From: Rhynchosporium graminicola
Taxonomy: Eukaryota > Ascomycota > Leotiomycetes > Helotiales > Ploettnerulaceae
Direction: 5' to 3'
DNA: 64,000 bases
NCBI GenBank assembly: GCA_900074885.1
Contig: FJUW01000007.1
Coordinates: forward strand, 1,693,609 to 1,757,608
Shown here: piece after piece, positions 39,678-48,635 of the stretch
Numbering within the stretch: the first letter of the stretch is position 1
Layout of the letters: the number at the start of each line of letters is the position of its first letter
Notes under the pieces: model-generated
Seen by the model: the letters and a program-made list of their open reading frames with translations, nothing else
Told to the model about the DNA's origin: nothing
The model's database searches: none
Made by a program: the position numbers and the translations under genes

Positions 39678-40533
39678 ATGTTGTTCTCGTTTAACTCTAT
39701 TTTGGCAGTCACCTCGATGGTTGGTGCAGTTGCTGGACATGGAATCATTACCAAGCCGTGGCCTAGAGCACCTGGGGTAAGATATTTCCTGCTAGCACAG
39801 TCCTTTCAGTAATGTCATTTCAGAAATACCGAGCTGATGTGAACTAGGCTGCTTCGCTTGCTGCATGCGGACCAAATGTAACAAATAACATCAAGGGCGA
39901 CAACACATCCCACGTAGAGGATCTACCAGAAGCAGGCGCCTTAGACCCCAAATATCATGCCGATAAATGCAACCTCTGGCTATGCCGTGGATTACAGTAC
40001 GCGGACAACAAGGAACACGTTGTCTCTTACAAGGCTGGACAGAAAGTTGATATGGAAGTGTATCTGAGGTTAGTACAGCTCCCAACGCTGCCGCAGAGCG
40101 GCGAACACCCCATCGGCAGGCTGACGTCGATTCCTTGTACAGAATCAAACATTTCGGGTCTGCGAACGTTAGCATTGTTGACACCAAGACCAACAAGATC
40201 ATATCGCCAAACCTCGTCTACTGGGCCAAGTACGCCGATGAGAAGAAGGCGACAGTCCCCGCGGAGGAGAAATTCTCGTTCAAAATCCCTAAAAATTTGG
40301 GCTCCAAGTGTGCAACAGCCGGCGACTGTGTAGGTCTCTCCGTCATATTTCTCGCAACCAAAGTTCCTTCCACAATTGCAACTACAAGTTATCAAAGGAA
40401 ATTGAGATGCTGACTCCTGTAGGTTATTCAACGGTGGTGGTATGGAACTGGCGCGAAGCAGACATATGAGTCGTGCGTGGACTTTACGGTTGCAGCACCG
40501 ATGGTGATGAATAAGAGATTTCGGAGAGTTTGA
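39678..40533 (+). CDS. Secreted LPMO-like (chitin-binding type-4-like) protein
   Basis: Four exons, 39678-39776, 39848-40068, 40143-40329 and 40423-40533, give 205 residues. The signal peptide ('FNSILAVTSMVGAVAG') is predicted to be cut after Gly20, leaving His21 as the first mature residue ('HGIITKPWPRAPG'). An N-terminal histidine is the hallmark of copper-dependent lytic polysaccharide monooxygenases, where it forms half of the histidine brace. Further family-like features are paired cysteines ('ACGPN', 'CNLWLCRG', 'GSKCATAGDC', 'YESCVDF') and the 'W-W-Y' core strand near the C-terminus. This fits the small fungal group annotated as chitin-binding type-4 / LPMO-like. Substrate and activity of this group are not settled, and I cannot name the second brace histidine with certainty. 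It is the next gene after GH74, 2.5 kb away, so a role in plant or fungal wall breakdown is plausible. Confidence 0.8.
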
Positions 40534-41560
40534 GTAGTGGGTTCGAGAAGGCTGGAATAGCTAGATGGAAAGTGAAGATGAGGATCAAAACGCTTGAATA
40601 TAATGAATGCCGAGAAACTGAATTTAAGTTTCTATTACAGTTTCGACGACTAATATAAATACGGACGAAGACTGAATTGCTATTCTGTGTTTCTGAAGGG
40701 ACAAAATATGTAAGATAAAATATATACAGAGGATTCGGCCGATGGCATTTTTGATCTGCTTTTCAAATCCTCGACAACAACACGGAGCTTTAACCTACCA
40801 CTGAAGTCAAGTCACGAAGCAGTCCCAGACTATTGAGTTTAATGATTCCACTTCGTACGTCCTTCAGGAGATAACCTCCAATGAGCATAATCAGCTCCCT
40901 CGGTCCGTGGTGAGAATAGAAAGGCCTCGCGACCTGACCGAAAAGGAAGGAACTAGTGCCAAGATCAGTACTACTCCGGTTCTCGATCCCGCCAATTTAC
41001 CCCCAAGATGAGGTGCCTGATTCGCTGAAGTTAAGATTCCTTTGCAGCTTCTCGTTCAATTGTACGAGACCTGCATATGCAGCTGCAGCACATTGACTCC
41101 CCTCTTCCGTACCACACCCCGCTATCTTAATATCTTACCTACCGACGAACGTTCCTTTTGTTACGAGAATTCTCTATATCTTCAGTATATCTAGACGTGT
41201 GATGGGCTGGAATACAAAATCTCTTGTTTAGATTTTTGTTTACGTCGCCGAACGATAATAAATTGCACTACAGTCAAGATAATGAACAAATTCATCGATG
41301 CTACCATTCGTCTGGAAACTTCTGTACTTTCAGGAACTCGTGCTACCTGTAGCTACTGGAATATCCACATATGTAACTTCTCCTTCTTCCCTGAAGCAAC
41401 TTAGATTGACCAAATTGTAGTTCATGGTGGCCTTTTCGTATCATTTGACCTTTCATCCTCTCCCCAAATATCCAGGACCGCTATTTGCTCGCGTCTCAGA
41501 CTGGCCTTAGGTTGTTCACTGCTGTGGAGGCGATAGGCATCTTTGGGAATACAAGAACCA
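40534..41560. other. Intergenic
   Basis: No gene supported. Confidence 0.5.
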
Positions 41561-41568
41561 CATGAAAT

Positions 41569-43057
41569 ATGGTGAGCTTTCTTTCGGCGAGAGTGGAACC
41601 GGAGAGTAATTCTTGTTTCAGAATCTATCGTCCGTTACAGAGCCAATTCTCTCTCTATTTCGTCACCAAGCTCCATAACATGGATCCACGGCGCAAAAGC
41701 GAATGTCGAAAAGAGAGCATGGTAGTAAGTTTTCTCCTCATCTTTTCGTCCCATCCCGGAATAGTTCGAAACAATAGTGGGACCGCGCTGACTTTCGTCC
41801 TCAGACAGTCTTTACTTCGTTCCAAAAAAAAAGCTGGTATACCCCTCACTCTTATCCGAACTAGCAATACAAAAGCCGACTCTTTTGCAAAGTTCAAATG
41901 TCGATATCGGTGCTGGGGCCCCCTCTATACAGATGGAAATCGACAAACACCAATACGCTATGAGACGATGATTTTTAGCTCCAGCTTTTAACGAGCTGGC
42001 ATTGAAAGAAGCAGGAAATTTGATCGCAATCAGTGCTAAGAAGCTTTCTCGTGGACTCGCTTCTGGGAGGAAAGAAAGAGACTGGTTAGATCCAGTCCAC
42101 TTCAACGAGTGGGCCACTTTATTTTTTTTTTTGGAGACCAGAAGTGACCTGGGGTATGGCAGGAGCTTCGGAATGCTAGACAGCAACGAGAACAGATGGA
42201 TACCTGGGGCTCTGGAATTAGCTTCAATATTCATATACGATGTTGGATATCTCCCTTTCATCAGTTTCGTCAGACTGTCGATGGGCACCTGGAGTCAAGA
42301 CTATATCGGAGGACAAGAGGCGACCGACTCACTGAAGTTCATGAATTTGGCCAATAGACGGCTGGCTGAGAGAATCGAACTGGAAAATGGGAGGGCAGCC
42401 AAGAACATTGATCCAGAGAGGAAGGACACCTTCCATTATCTGCTTACAGCAAAGATCCTGTCACGGGAAATACTTTTAGCACTGAGAAGTTGCAGGCCAA
42501 CTCGGCGCTAATCATCGCTGCTGGAAGCGATGGAGTGGGAATCACACTTGCAGCATGCATGTTCTACCTGCTCAAGTATCCTCGGACTATGGATATCCTT
42601 GTGGTCGAAATACGGGAGAACTTCAAATCAAGTGGAGAAATTCGGAACCCGAGGCCACGAGAAGTTCTGAAGGGAGGGGTGTCAATTGATGGGCATCTAA
42701 GTTCGCAGGGAGTAGATGTTGGCTCACCACTCTATGTTATCCATCACGGACCCGGCCAATTTCGCAGATCCGTGGGTTTTTACAACCGAGCATTGGGTTA
42801 CTTCTCAGTCACCAGGAACCACATCTGAAGATTTTGCGAGAAGATATTGCGATCTCAAGGGCAGCGTGCGCTCCATTCTTGACTGGGCCGATGAATTGCA
42901 CGGGGAAAACATGTGCTTCATGGCTCTGAAGCTATCACTTGAAACTTTGATTCTTGAGAATGAAGTCAAAGACAGTGGAGGATTAACGGGAGGCGGAAAC
43001 CTGGATCATACAGACGAGCTGAAACGGAGACCGGAGGAGTATCAAATGACTGACTGA
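41569..43057 (+). pseudogene. Decayed cytochrome P450
   Basis: P450 sequence is spread over three frames. An N-terminal trace 'HGAKANVEK' (about 41690) is followed by 'QYAMRR-stop-FLAPAFNELALKE', with TGA at 41969-41971 inside the helix-C motif. Then come 'GYGRSFGML', 'DYIGGQEATDSLKF' and 'NLANRRLAERIELE' (42002-42450). A one-base loss near 42450-42455 shifts the frame into 'DPVTGNTFSTEKLQANSAL' and 'IIAAGSDGVG' (I-helix, about 42500). Another shift leads to 'DPANFADPWVF' (about 42740), and the haem loop 'PFLTGPMNCTGK' (Cys codon 42897-42899) sits in a further frame before 'FMALKLSLETLILENEV'. No set of introns repairs all of these, so the gene is dead. The order and spacing of motifs are otherwise normal, so it looks like a point-mutated whole gene and not a fragment. 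The substrate is unknown. Confidence 0.88.
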
Positions 43058-43059
43058 TT

Positions 43060-43965
43060 GGATCATGGGATTCAGTTACAGGCCTATGACAACAGTGAGA
43101 AAGAGATGGCTGAGCACTGATTCCCTTGATGGACAGAGTAAGTCACGAGACCATCTCTTGCAAAGAATTATCAACAGATATAGGAAACAGGACCTTGGAA
43201 TTCGACGGGTACGATGAGGGAAATTCAATTGACAAAAAAGCTCGATACTTGCAAGGCTGTCCAACTGGAAATAACGGCTCTGCTCATATCATCCTACGAA
43301 GCTCAGAAAGGTCGTCCTTCCCGTCCTTTCTCAAATTTAGAAATTGTCGCTGATTGTCTTTGGTTAAGCGAGCGAGCCTTAAGGGGGTTGGTAAGTAAAC
43401 AAGTGAGAAAAAGGTCGGGGTCTAAGTCTTCGGCTTTTGACTCGCAACTGGCACTTCACAACATCATGATCTTGTAAACAAGATTCCCGCAGTTCAGTCT
43501 AGATAGTTTCATAGGAATGAAAAGGTTCTGGAATAGTTCTGCGATTTTAAAAACTTATATAGCCAAGTTCTAGATCAGGTTTGTAACTCTAAATTGACAG
43601 ACTACCATTCTGGATTGACTTACTGACCTTTGAAGTCTTTATAAGCTAGAGTCTTGATAGTTGGGTGACTTTATATCCTTCTCAGGTAAAATTGAATGAA
43701 GCCTTTTTGACCCAAGCAACATAATTATCGAACCTCAGTCCATGGGACACAATAGTTGTTCCATTACCTAAACAATCCTATCCTTCACCGTCAGCGACTT
43801 AAAAGTCGCTTTATAGATTGCCAATCTGCTACATCACAGTAACAATTAAGATGATTAAGCGTGAACAGTATGTGCAATTAAGAGACTAAAATGTTTGACG
43901 AGTCAATGAGAATCAGACAGTTATGTAGAGGCAAAGGAGAACGAAATGTATAGAGCTATCGCCTG
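43060..43965. other. Intergenic
   Basis: No gene supported; short open frames only. Confidence 0.5.
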
Positions 43966-43981
43966 GCGTGAACATTGTTTT

Positions 43982-45532
43982 CTACCTTTCTCCATACTCC
44001 TCGATCAATCTCTGCACAAGTCTAAACATCTCTCCTGCTATCTCTCTCAACTCCCGCTTATTTTCTCCCCGTCCAATCCGCCCAGCGAAACGATCAGGAT
44101 GCCATTTCGGACGCTCCCTCTTTAACCAAACTAATCCGAACGATCCATTTCCCTTGTTGAACAGGCCTCGTAGTTCATGATGGCATATACCTAGAAGTTC
44201 ACTCCTGGTACATTTATTTCCTGTACATTTCGAGCTCGCTGGTATGAATGGTCCTGGGGTCGGAAACGAGGGGGCGCCTGATTTGCTAGTGCTTGAAAAG
44301 AACTTGTCGCATGCTTGGGACCAAGCGGCGTATGGTGGCGATGTTGAGGAAGCGGCAAGAAGTGACTCGATGGTGTCCCAAATACCAGTCTCCTGTGCTT
44401 TTGCTCCTGCACTTTGGTTCTAGGGAGAGCGAAATCCTGCTCTGGATCGCTAATGCGTAGATCTGAGGGAACAGCGCGAGGATTTGGTGGCGAGAGGTGT
44501 CGGGATGGAGGTTTACGTTCGTGGCGTCCGGCATTGAATGCCTCGCTCTCCCAATACCCCGAGCTGTGTACGGAGGGTCCTGAAGTACTCGGAGCATATT
44601 GTTGTGATTCTACCTGCACGTTTGATGGCATTGATTTATGACTGTTTCTTGCAAGGAAATGACCACGACGCCTGACCGGACTCTTCGGTGCTTTTCCATG
44701 GCCTTTTGGAGTGATGGCTTTGGGAGTTTTCTGATACGCCTTGATTGGAGGCTCGGATAATTCATCCTCTGACTTATCCTCCTCTTTGAACTGCTTCCAA
44801 AAGTCATCTTTGTTCTCGTAGTCGCCCCAGCTTTCAGATTCATCTTCAACTGGATTGTGCTCTGGATGAGCTCGTGGAATATCTGCCCCGCCATGGGTTT
44901 CAATTTGCTGCGAGCAGTCTTCTGTATCTGAATTGTCCTCCAACGCTGCTTCAAGTTCTGCTTCCAGCTCAGCCTCCAATATTTCCTGGCTCAGGAGGCC
45001 TTCTTTTAATTTAGCACGAAGCTGCCTCTTCAGTTCTGCTAGACTGATCGACCCGATTTCATTCGTACGTGGTTCTCCTAGGCCATTGTCTCCTTACAAT
45101 CGACCGTCCTCTTGAATACCTCGGCTCGAGTCGGAAGAGTGCTTCTCGTGGCTGATTTCGATATGAGATCTGTACTCGTGGGTGTATGCTGAGTCGCTGG
45201 GCTGCACTAATTCTGTTTTTTCCGAGTACAAACAGACCTGTTTCTTGATATGTTTCAGTGCGCATTTGTTGGCCTGAAATTGAGCTATCCAGGATTTGTT
45301 CTTCGGTCATATTTCTCTTCCTTTTATGCTTACTATGAGAAGTCGTTGACCGAGCCAGATACATCTCTAGCGCCGGTCTATCAACGGTCGGTATTGAGGC
45401 CTTCAAGTTGTTTGCACTTGCCTGTACGTGTCCAGATGTATCTGACTCAGTGGGCTCCTTTGATTGCACTTCATGTGTGCCTCGTTTGCATGTAACGTGT
45501 CCTGATGCATCACTCATGGCTGGCTCTCCCAC
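43982..45532 (-). CDS. Protein with a J-domain-like C-terminus; 5' model unresolved
   Basis: The minus strand carries a long frame that codes a helical Glu-rich stretch ('SLAELKRQLRAKL', 'EAELEAELEAALE'), then a low-complexity middle rich in Ser/Pro/His/Arg (to 44203). A last exon, 44152-43982 after a 50-bp intron (44202-44153, GTGAAC...CAAG), reads 'GNGSFGLVWLKRERPKWHPDRF' split across its start and ends at TAG 43984-43982. 'W-L-K-x-E-R-P-K-W-H-P-D-R-F' with its HPD is the mark of a fungal family whose C-terminus resembles a J domain. The exon could begin further upstream, since 'LGICHHELRGLF' is open in the same frame. Upstream of 45060 no single frame works: the frame needed meets TAA near 45094, while another frame is open to 45532. 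The gene is either multi-exon with odd splice sites or partly broken. Function is unknown. Confidence 0.5.
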
Positions 45533-45592
45533 CTTCAGGCTTTCGAAAGTAGGCTGATCTTGCGCAGCCTGCTCCTTGGGATCTGATCGTTG

Positions 45593-45898
45593 TCATTTTG
45601 CTGACGCTTCGGACGCAAGGCGCACAGCTTTGGTGATTCTTGGACGCCGATTAGGGAATATGATATGAGCATTGAGAGTGGTCTCTTCAATAGCAAGCTT
45701 CTCAGAGCGCAACTCTGCCTCTATTGCCCTCTCCAAAGCCTCATTTTGAAGACGAACGTTCTTGGTGATTCTGATCTTACGAGGTCGTAGGAGGAAGAAA
45801 TTGGCTTCCGAGTGGAGGGACGAGCCAGTGAGTTTCACGGGAGTCTTTGGTGTCCTTGGAGATCGTCTTGGAGATGCTCGTGTATATTGCGGAGCCAT
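45593..45898 (-). CDS. Small basic protein or 5' exon of the J-like gene
   Basis: ATG 45898-45896 opens a 101-codon frame ending at TGA 45595-45593. The N-terminus is basic and Ser/Pro/Thr-rich ('RASPRRSPRTPKTPVK'), followed by a helical charged part. The segment 'PRKIRITKNVRLQNEALE' recurs about 40 residues later as 'RRPRITKAVRLASEASAK', an internal duplication. The same frame continues without further stops after the TGA for another 60 codons into the next reading frame (to 45059), so this may be the first exon of the neighbouring gene with the TGA removed by an intron (a weak GTGCGC...GGAGCAG pair of 57 bp would keep frame). No family recognised. Confidence 0.4.
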   Translation of the reverse strand: MAPQYTRASPRRSPRTPKTPVKLTGSSLHSEANFFLLRPRKIRITKNVRLQNEALERAIEAELRSEKLAIEETTLNAHIIFPNRRPRITKAVRLASEASAK

Positions 45899-46384
45899 TT
45901 CTAAAGTTTCGCTAAGACTTCTGTAGCAGTCAAATCTTTCAGGACCGAAGCTGCAACGATAATGGTAACTTGGGTGTGCGATTTGGATCTTGAGGTTGTT
46001 AGTCATGCGTGTTTCTGCCGGACGATCGAAGACGACGCTTGCAGGCAGATTCAGGATGTCTGTATGGGTTCTCTTTGTCCCACAGGTATGGAATGTTCCC
46101 ATAGTCGAGTGGAGATTTTCTTTGTTTGACGTTATTGTCTTATTGCGCGCTAAGGTAACTCAAGCTTGGAACGTGAGGCAAGACATCGAACAAAGGATAC
46201 GGCAGGAGTATAGTCCTAACCCATCGAACTTCTCCATCTTGACATTGCAGGCTATAGTCAACACAAACGAGCCAAAGCAATAACAAGAATTAAGTTGTAG
46301 AAATTGACTTATAAATGCTGACTCCTGAGGTATTCTAGAATTTACTTGCTAGGTCGCACATGGTCCAGGCCAAAAACGTCCAGG

Positions 46385-47473
46385 CTATTGGTTCAAAGCA
46401 GCTTTACCAGCTGTGGTATCATCTTCTCGTACATCAGGTTCCACGCTCTTACCATCCAGATGACCAGTGAGTGATTTCAGGGCCTTTAGAGGTATTTGTT
46501 GAGGAATGGGACCGGAAGTTATGTAGTCGCCATCACAATAGCCCAAACCAGGTCCAGGTGTGAAAGTATGATTTTGTGAAATTTTCGCGGGATCACCATT
46601 TTCCAATATCCTCGTAACCTTTGCGACGACCAAGACATGGTCTCCAATACGTATCAAGCCTCCACCGGATCTGTCGCTTTCTCCCAATACTTGACACTCT
46701 AAAATGGACTTCGTAGCGTATTCGCAGTCTATCAGCGGAAGGCGAACCTTTCTCTTCCGGCGATGCTTGCCCTCCAACCCAGGTTTGACGTCGTGATCTA
46801 TTATATCAAAGGTCTTGAGCGATTCTCGCAGCTTGTCCAGTGCCGCTTGTGGTGGCCATCCTTTTCTGCCTCCACTCTCTGGGTCTGCTTCATTAGCGCT
46901 TCCCTTGGCAAAAGAGTGTGCGATCATCGCTGCCACGCGGTTCGAATTAAGAATATGTATTAAAAAATAGCGTGTCTGCGTCAGGGCAGACAAAGTACGT
47001 GAAGGGAATGCGATATTGAAAGTTACGCGTGGTTCGGGAGACATCGAGAAGGATGTGAAGGACGACAGTGTCATGCCTCTGTAGAGCGATGGATCTACGA
47101 CATCTGTGTCTGAGGGCTTATTCCAGTCGATCACGCCTTCGGTAGAAGAGGCCATGGTGGTGAGTACGACGACGGAGTTTGGTATGTAGCGTAGTACTTT
47201 GCGGACTTTTTGAGAATGAGTTTCTTCGGGGGTTGTTTGCGTGAAACCTGTTTGCGTGGAGCCTGTTGATCGAGAATATATTAGAACATGACTGTTGTAT
47301 ATTTGATAGCATAAAGTAAGAGATAACAAATTAACAGACTTACTCCTTCTAGTTCCAGCTGTAACGCACCCTACCCTCGACCAACGAAATAATGCATCGA
47401 AGAAATGATTCTCGACCATAGATGTTCCATTCGACCATTTGGAAGCCAGTTGCCTCCCATGGCGAACTAACAT
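46385..47473 (-). CDS. Flavin reductase-like domain protein, probably mitochondrial
   Basis: Two exons, 47473-47344 and 47262-46385, give 335 residues. The intron (81 bp, GTAAGT...AACAG) is a multiple of three without a stop, so a retained form would also be open. The N-terminus is basic and poor in acid residues, as in mitochondrial import signals. The flavin reductase-like (FMN-binding split barrel) domain begins around residue 75, with 'RYIPNSVVVLTT', 'RGMTLSSFTSFSMSPEPRVTFNI' split in the usual place, and 'LIHILNSNRVAAMIAHSFAKG'. Later 'CEYATKSILECQVL' and 'GDHVLVVAKVTRI' complete the barrel. An insert of about 70 residues separates the halves. The family binds FMN and reduces flavin or acts on small substrates; the substrate is not evident. 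It diverges from bL31m with 235 bp between starts. Confidence 0.87.
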   Translation of the reverse strand: MLVRHGRQLASKWSNGTSMVENHFFDALFRWSRVGCVTAGTRRSKSVNLLSLTLCYQIYNSHVLIYSRSTGSTQTGFTQTTPEETHSQKVRKVLRYIPNSVVVLTTMASSTEGVIDWNKPSDTDVVDPSLYRGMTLSSFTSFSMSPEPRVTFNIAFPSRTLSALTQTRYFLIHILNSNRVAAMIAHSFAKGSANEADPESGGRKGWPPQAALDKLRESLKTFDIIDHDVKPGLEGKHRRKRKVRLPLIDCEYATKSILECQVLGESDRSGGGLIRIGDHVLVVAKVTRILENGDPAKISQNHTFTPGPGLGYCDGDYITSGPIPQQIPLKALKSLTGHLDGKSVEPDVREDDTTAGKAALNQ

Positions 47474-47708
47474 CGAGACTGATTCCCGGTCAGATGTTGT
47501 GAGAGTTTGCCGTTGGTTGAATTAACAGCTTCTTAAAGGCCAGTATTGCCACAGGTACCAGCTCCACATACAACATTATATTCATAGCACACTTTGTCAA
47601 TCTCGGTCGCCGTACAAGCTCAGAAAGTATCCCTGACCTGACTTGACATTAGTAAAACTTCAAAACCACTACCATATTCTCTTCAGCCCACGCCAATCCA
47701 CCACATAA

Positions 47709-48266
47709 ATGGCGTGTAAACTTCCATCGACAGGCTTACGGCGCGCTCAATTGGCTCCCTCAAATTCATGTAGCATTTCCGCAACATGCACAGCACAGCA
47801 AATCCGCCACGCCTCCCTCCTCAAACGTCCACATCGTCCATACACATTCACACAACTCGTAACCCTCTCAGACGGTAGCACATACACGCACCGAACGACT
47901 TCACCAGCGCCGATCTACCGCAGCGCAAAAGATACGCGCAATCATCCTGTTTGGCAGCCTAGTCTGCATAGTCTACGGAATGTGGAACAGGATGATGCGG
48001 GGAGGTTGAAGGCTTTCAGGAGGAAGTTTGGAAGGGGGTGGGATGTAGATGGTGCTGCGGAACAGGCCGGGGAGGGTGCTGAGGAGGGAATGGACGGAAA
48101 TGGAGACGGAGGGTTGATGGATTTGATTAGTGGTGTTAAGCCGCAGGAGGCAGAAGTCAAGAAGAGTAAGAAGAGTGGACTGCAGCAATTGGAGGAAGCA
48201 GTTGAGAAGAGTGGAAAGGAGGCGACCAGAGCTAAGCCAGGGAAGAAGGCTGGTGTTTGGGGTTAA
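47709..48266 (+). CDS. MRPL36: Mitochondrial large-subunit ribosomal protein bL31
   Basis: A single exon of 185 codons from ATG 47709. The first 30 residues form a presequence. The conserved core 'RHASLLKRPHRPYTFTQLV' with 'LSDGSTYTHRTTSP' and 'YRSAKDTRNHPVWQPS' identifies the fungal mitochondrial bL31 protein, which corresponds to yeast MRPL36 and sits in the mitoribosome. The C-terminal half is Gly/Glu/Lys-rich and poorly conserved. The length is near the yeast protein's. It is divergent from the flavin reductase-like gene and convergent with VPS5. Confidence 0.93.
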   Translation: MACKLPSTGLRRAQLAPSNSCSISATCTAQQIRHASLLKRPHRPYTFTQLVTLSDGSTYTHRTTSPAPIYRSAKDTRNHPVWQPSLHSLRNVEQDDAGRLKAFRRKFGRGWDVDGAAEQAGEGAEEGMDGNGDGGLMDLISGVKPQEAEVKKSKKSGLQQLEEAVEKSGKEATRAKPGKKAGVWG

Positions 48267-48635
48267 GTGTTCAGGAGAGGAGTTTTTTGGTCTGGCTGTG
48301 AGTGAAGATGATACAACATGAATGTATAACTAAAATCGGATGGATCGTACGGCTGAAAAGTCAAATCAGCAAATGCAGCTGGGAATATCCGAGGATGTAG
48401 ATGGTGTGAAGGTTAGATCTTGTACCACATGGAGATGTATGCTGGCTAGCTGTATCAAGAATATTGGGTCCAGGTACATGTATAAAGGAGCGAAGCATTA
48501 TACGGCGTCCAGAAAATGGATTAGTTTATTTACAGAAGTGCTGCACCACCCCCCTGTTGTTTGCAATATCAATTGACAATCGCCTATGACTCCCGGAACC
48601 CCTGGATTGTAAACCGTATCTGCCCATTCCTGAAG
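48267..48635. other. Convergent 3' flanks
   Basis: About 370 bp between the stops of bL31m and VPS5. No gene; it holds the two 3' ends. Confidence 0.6.
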
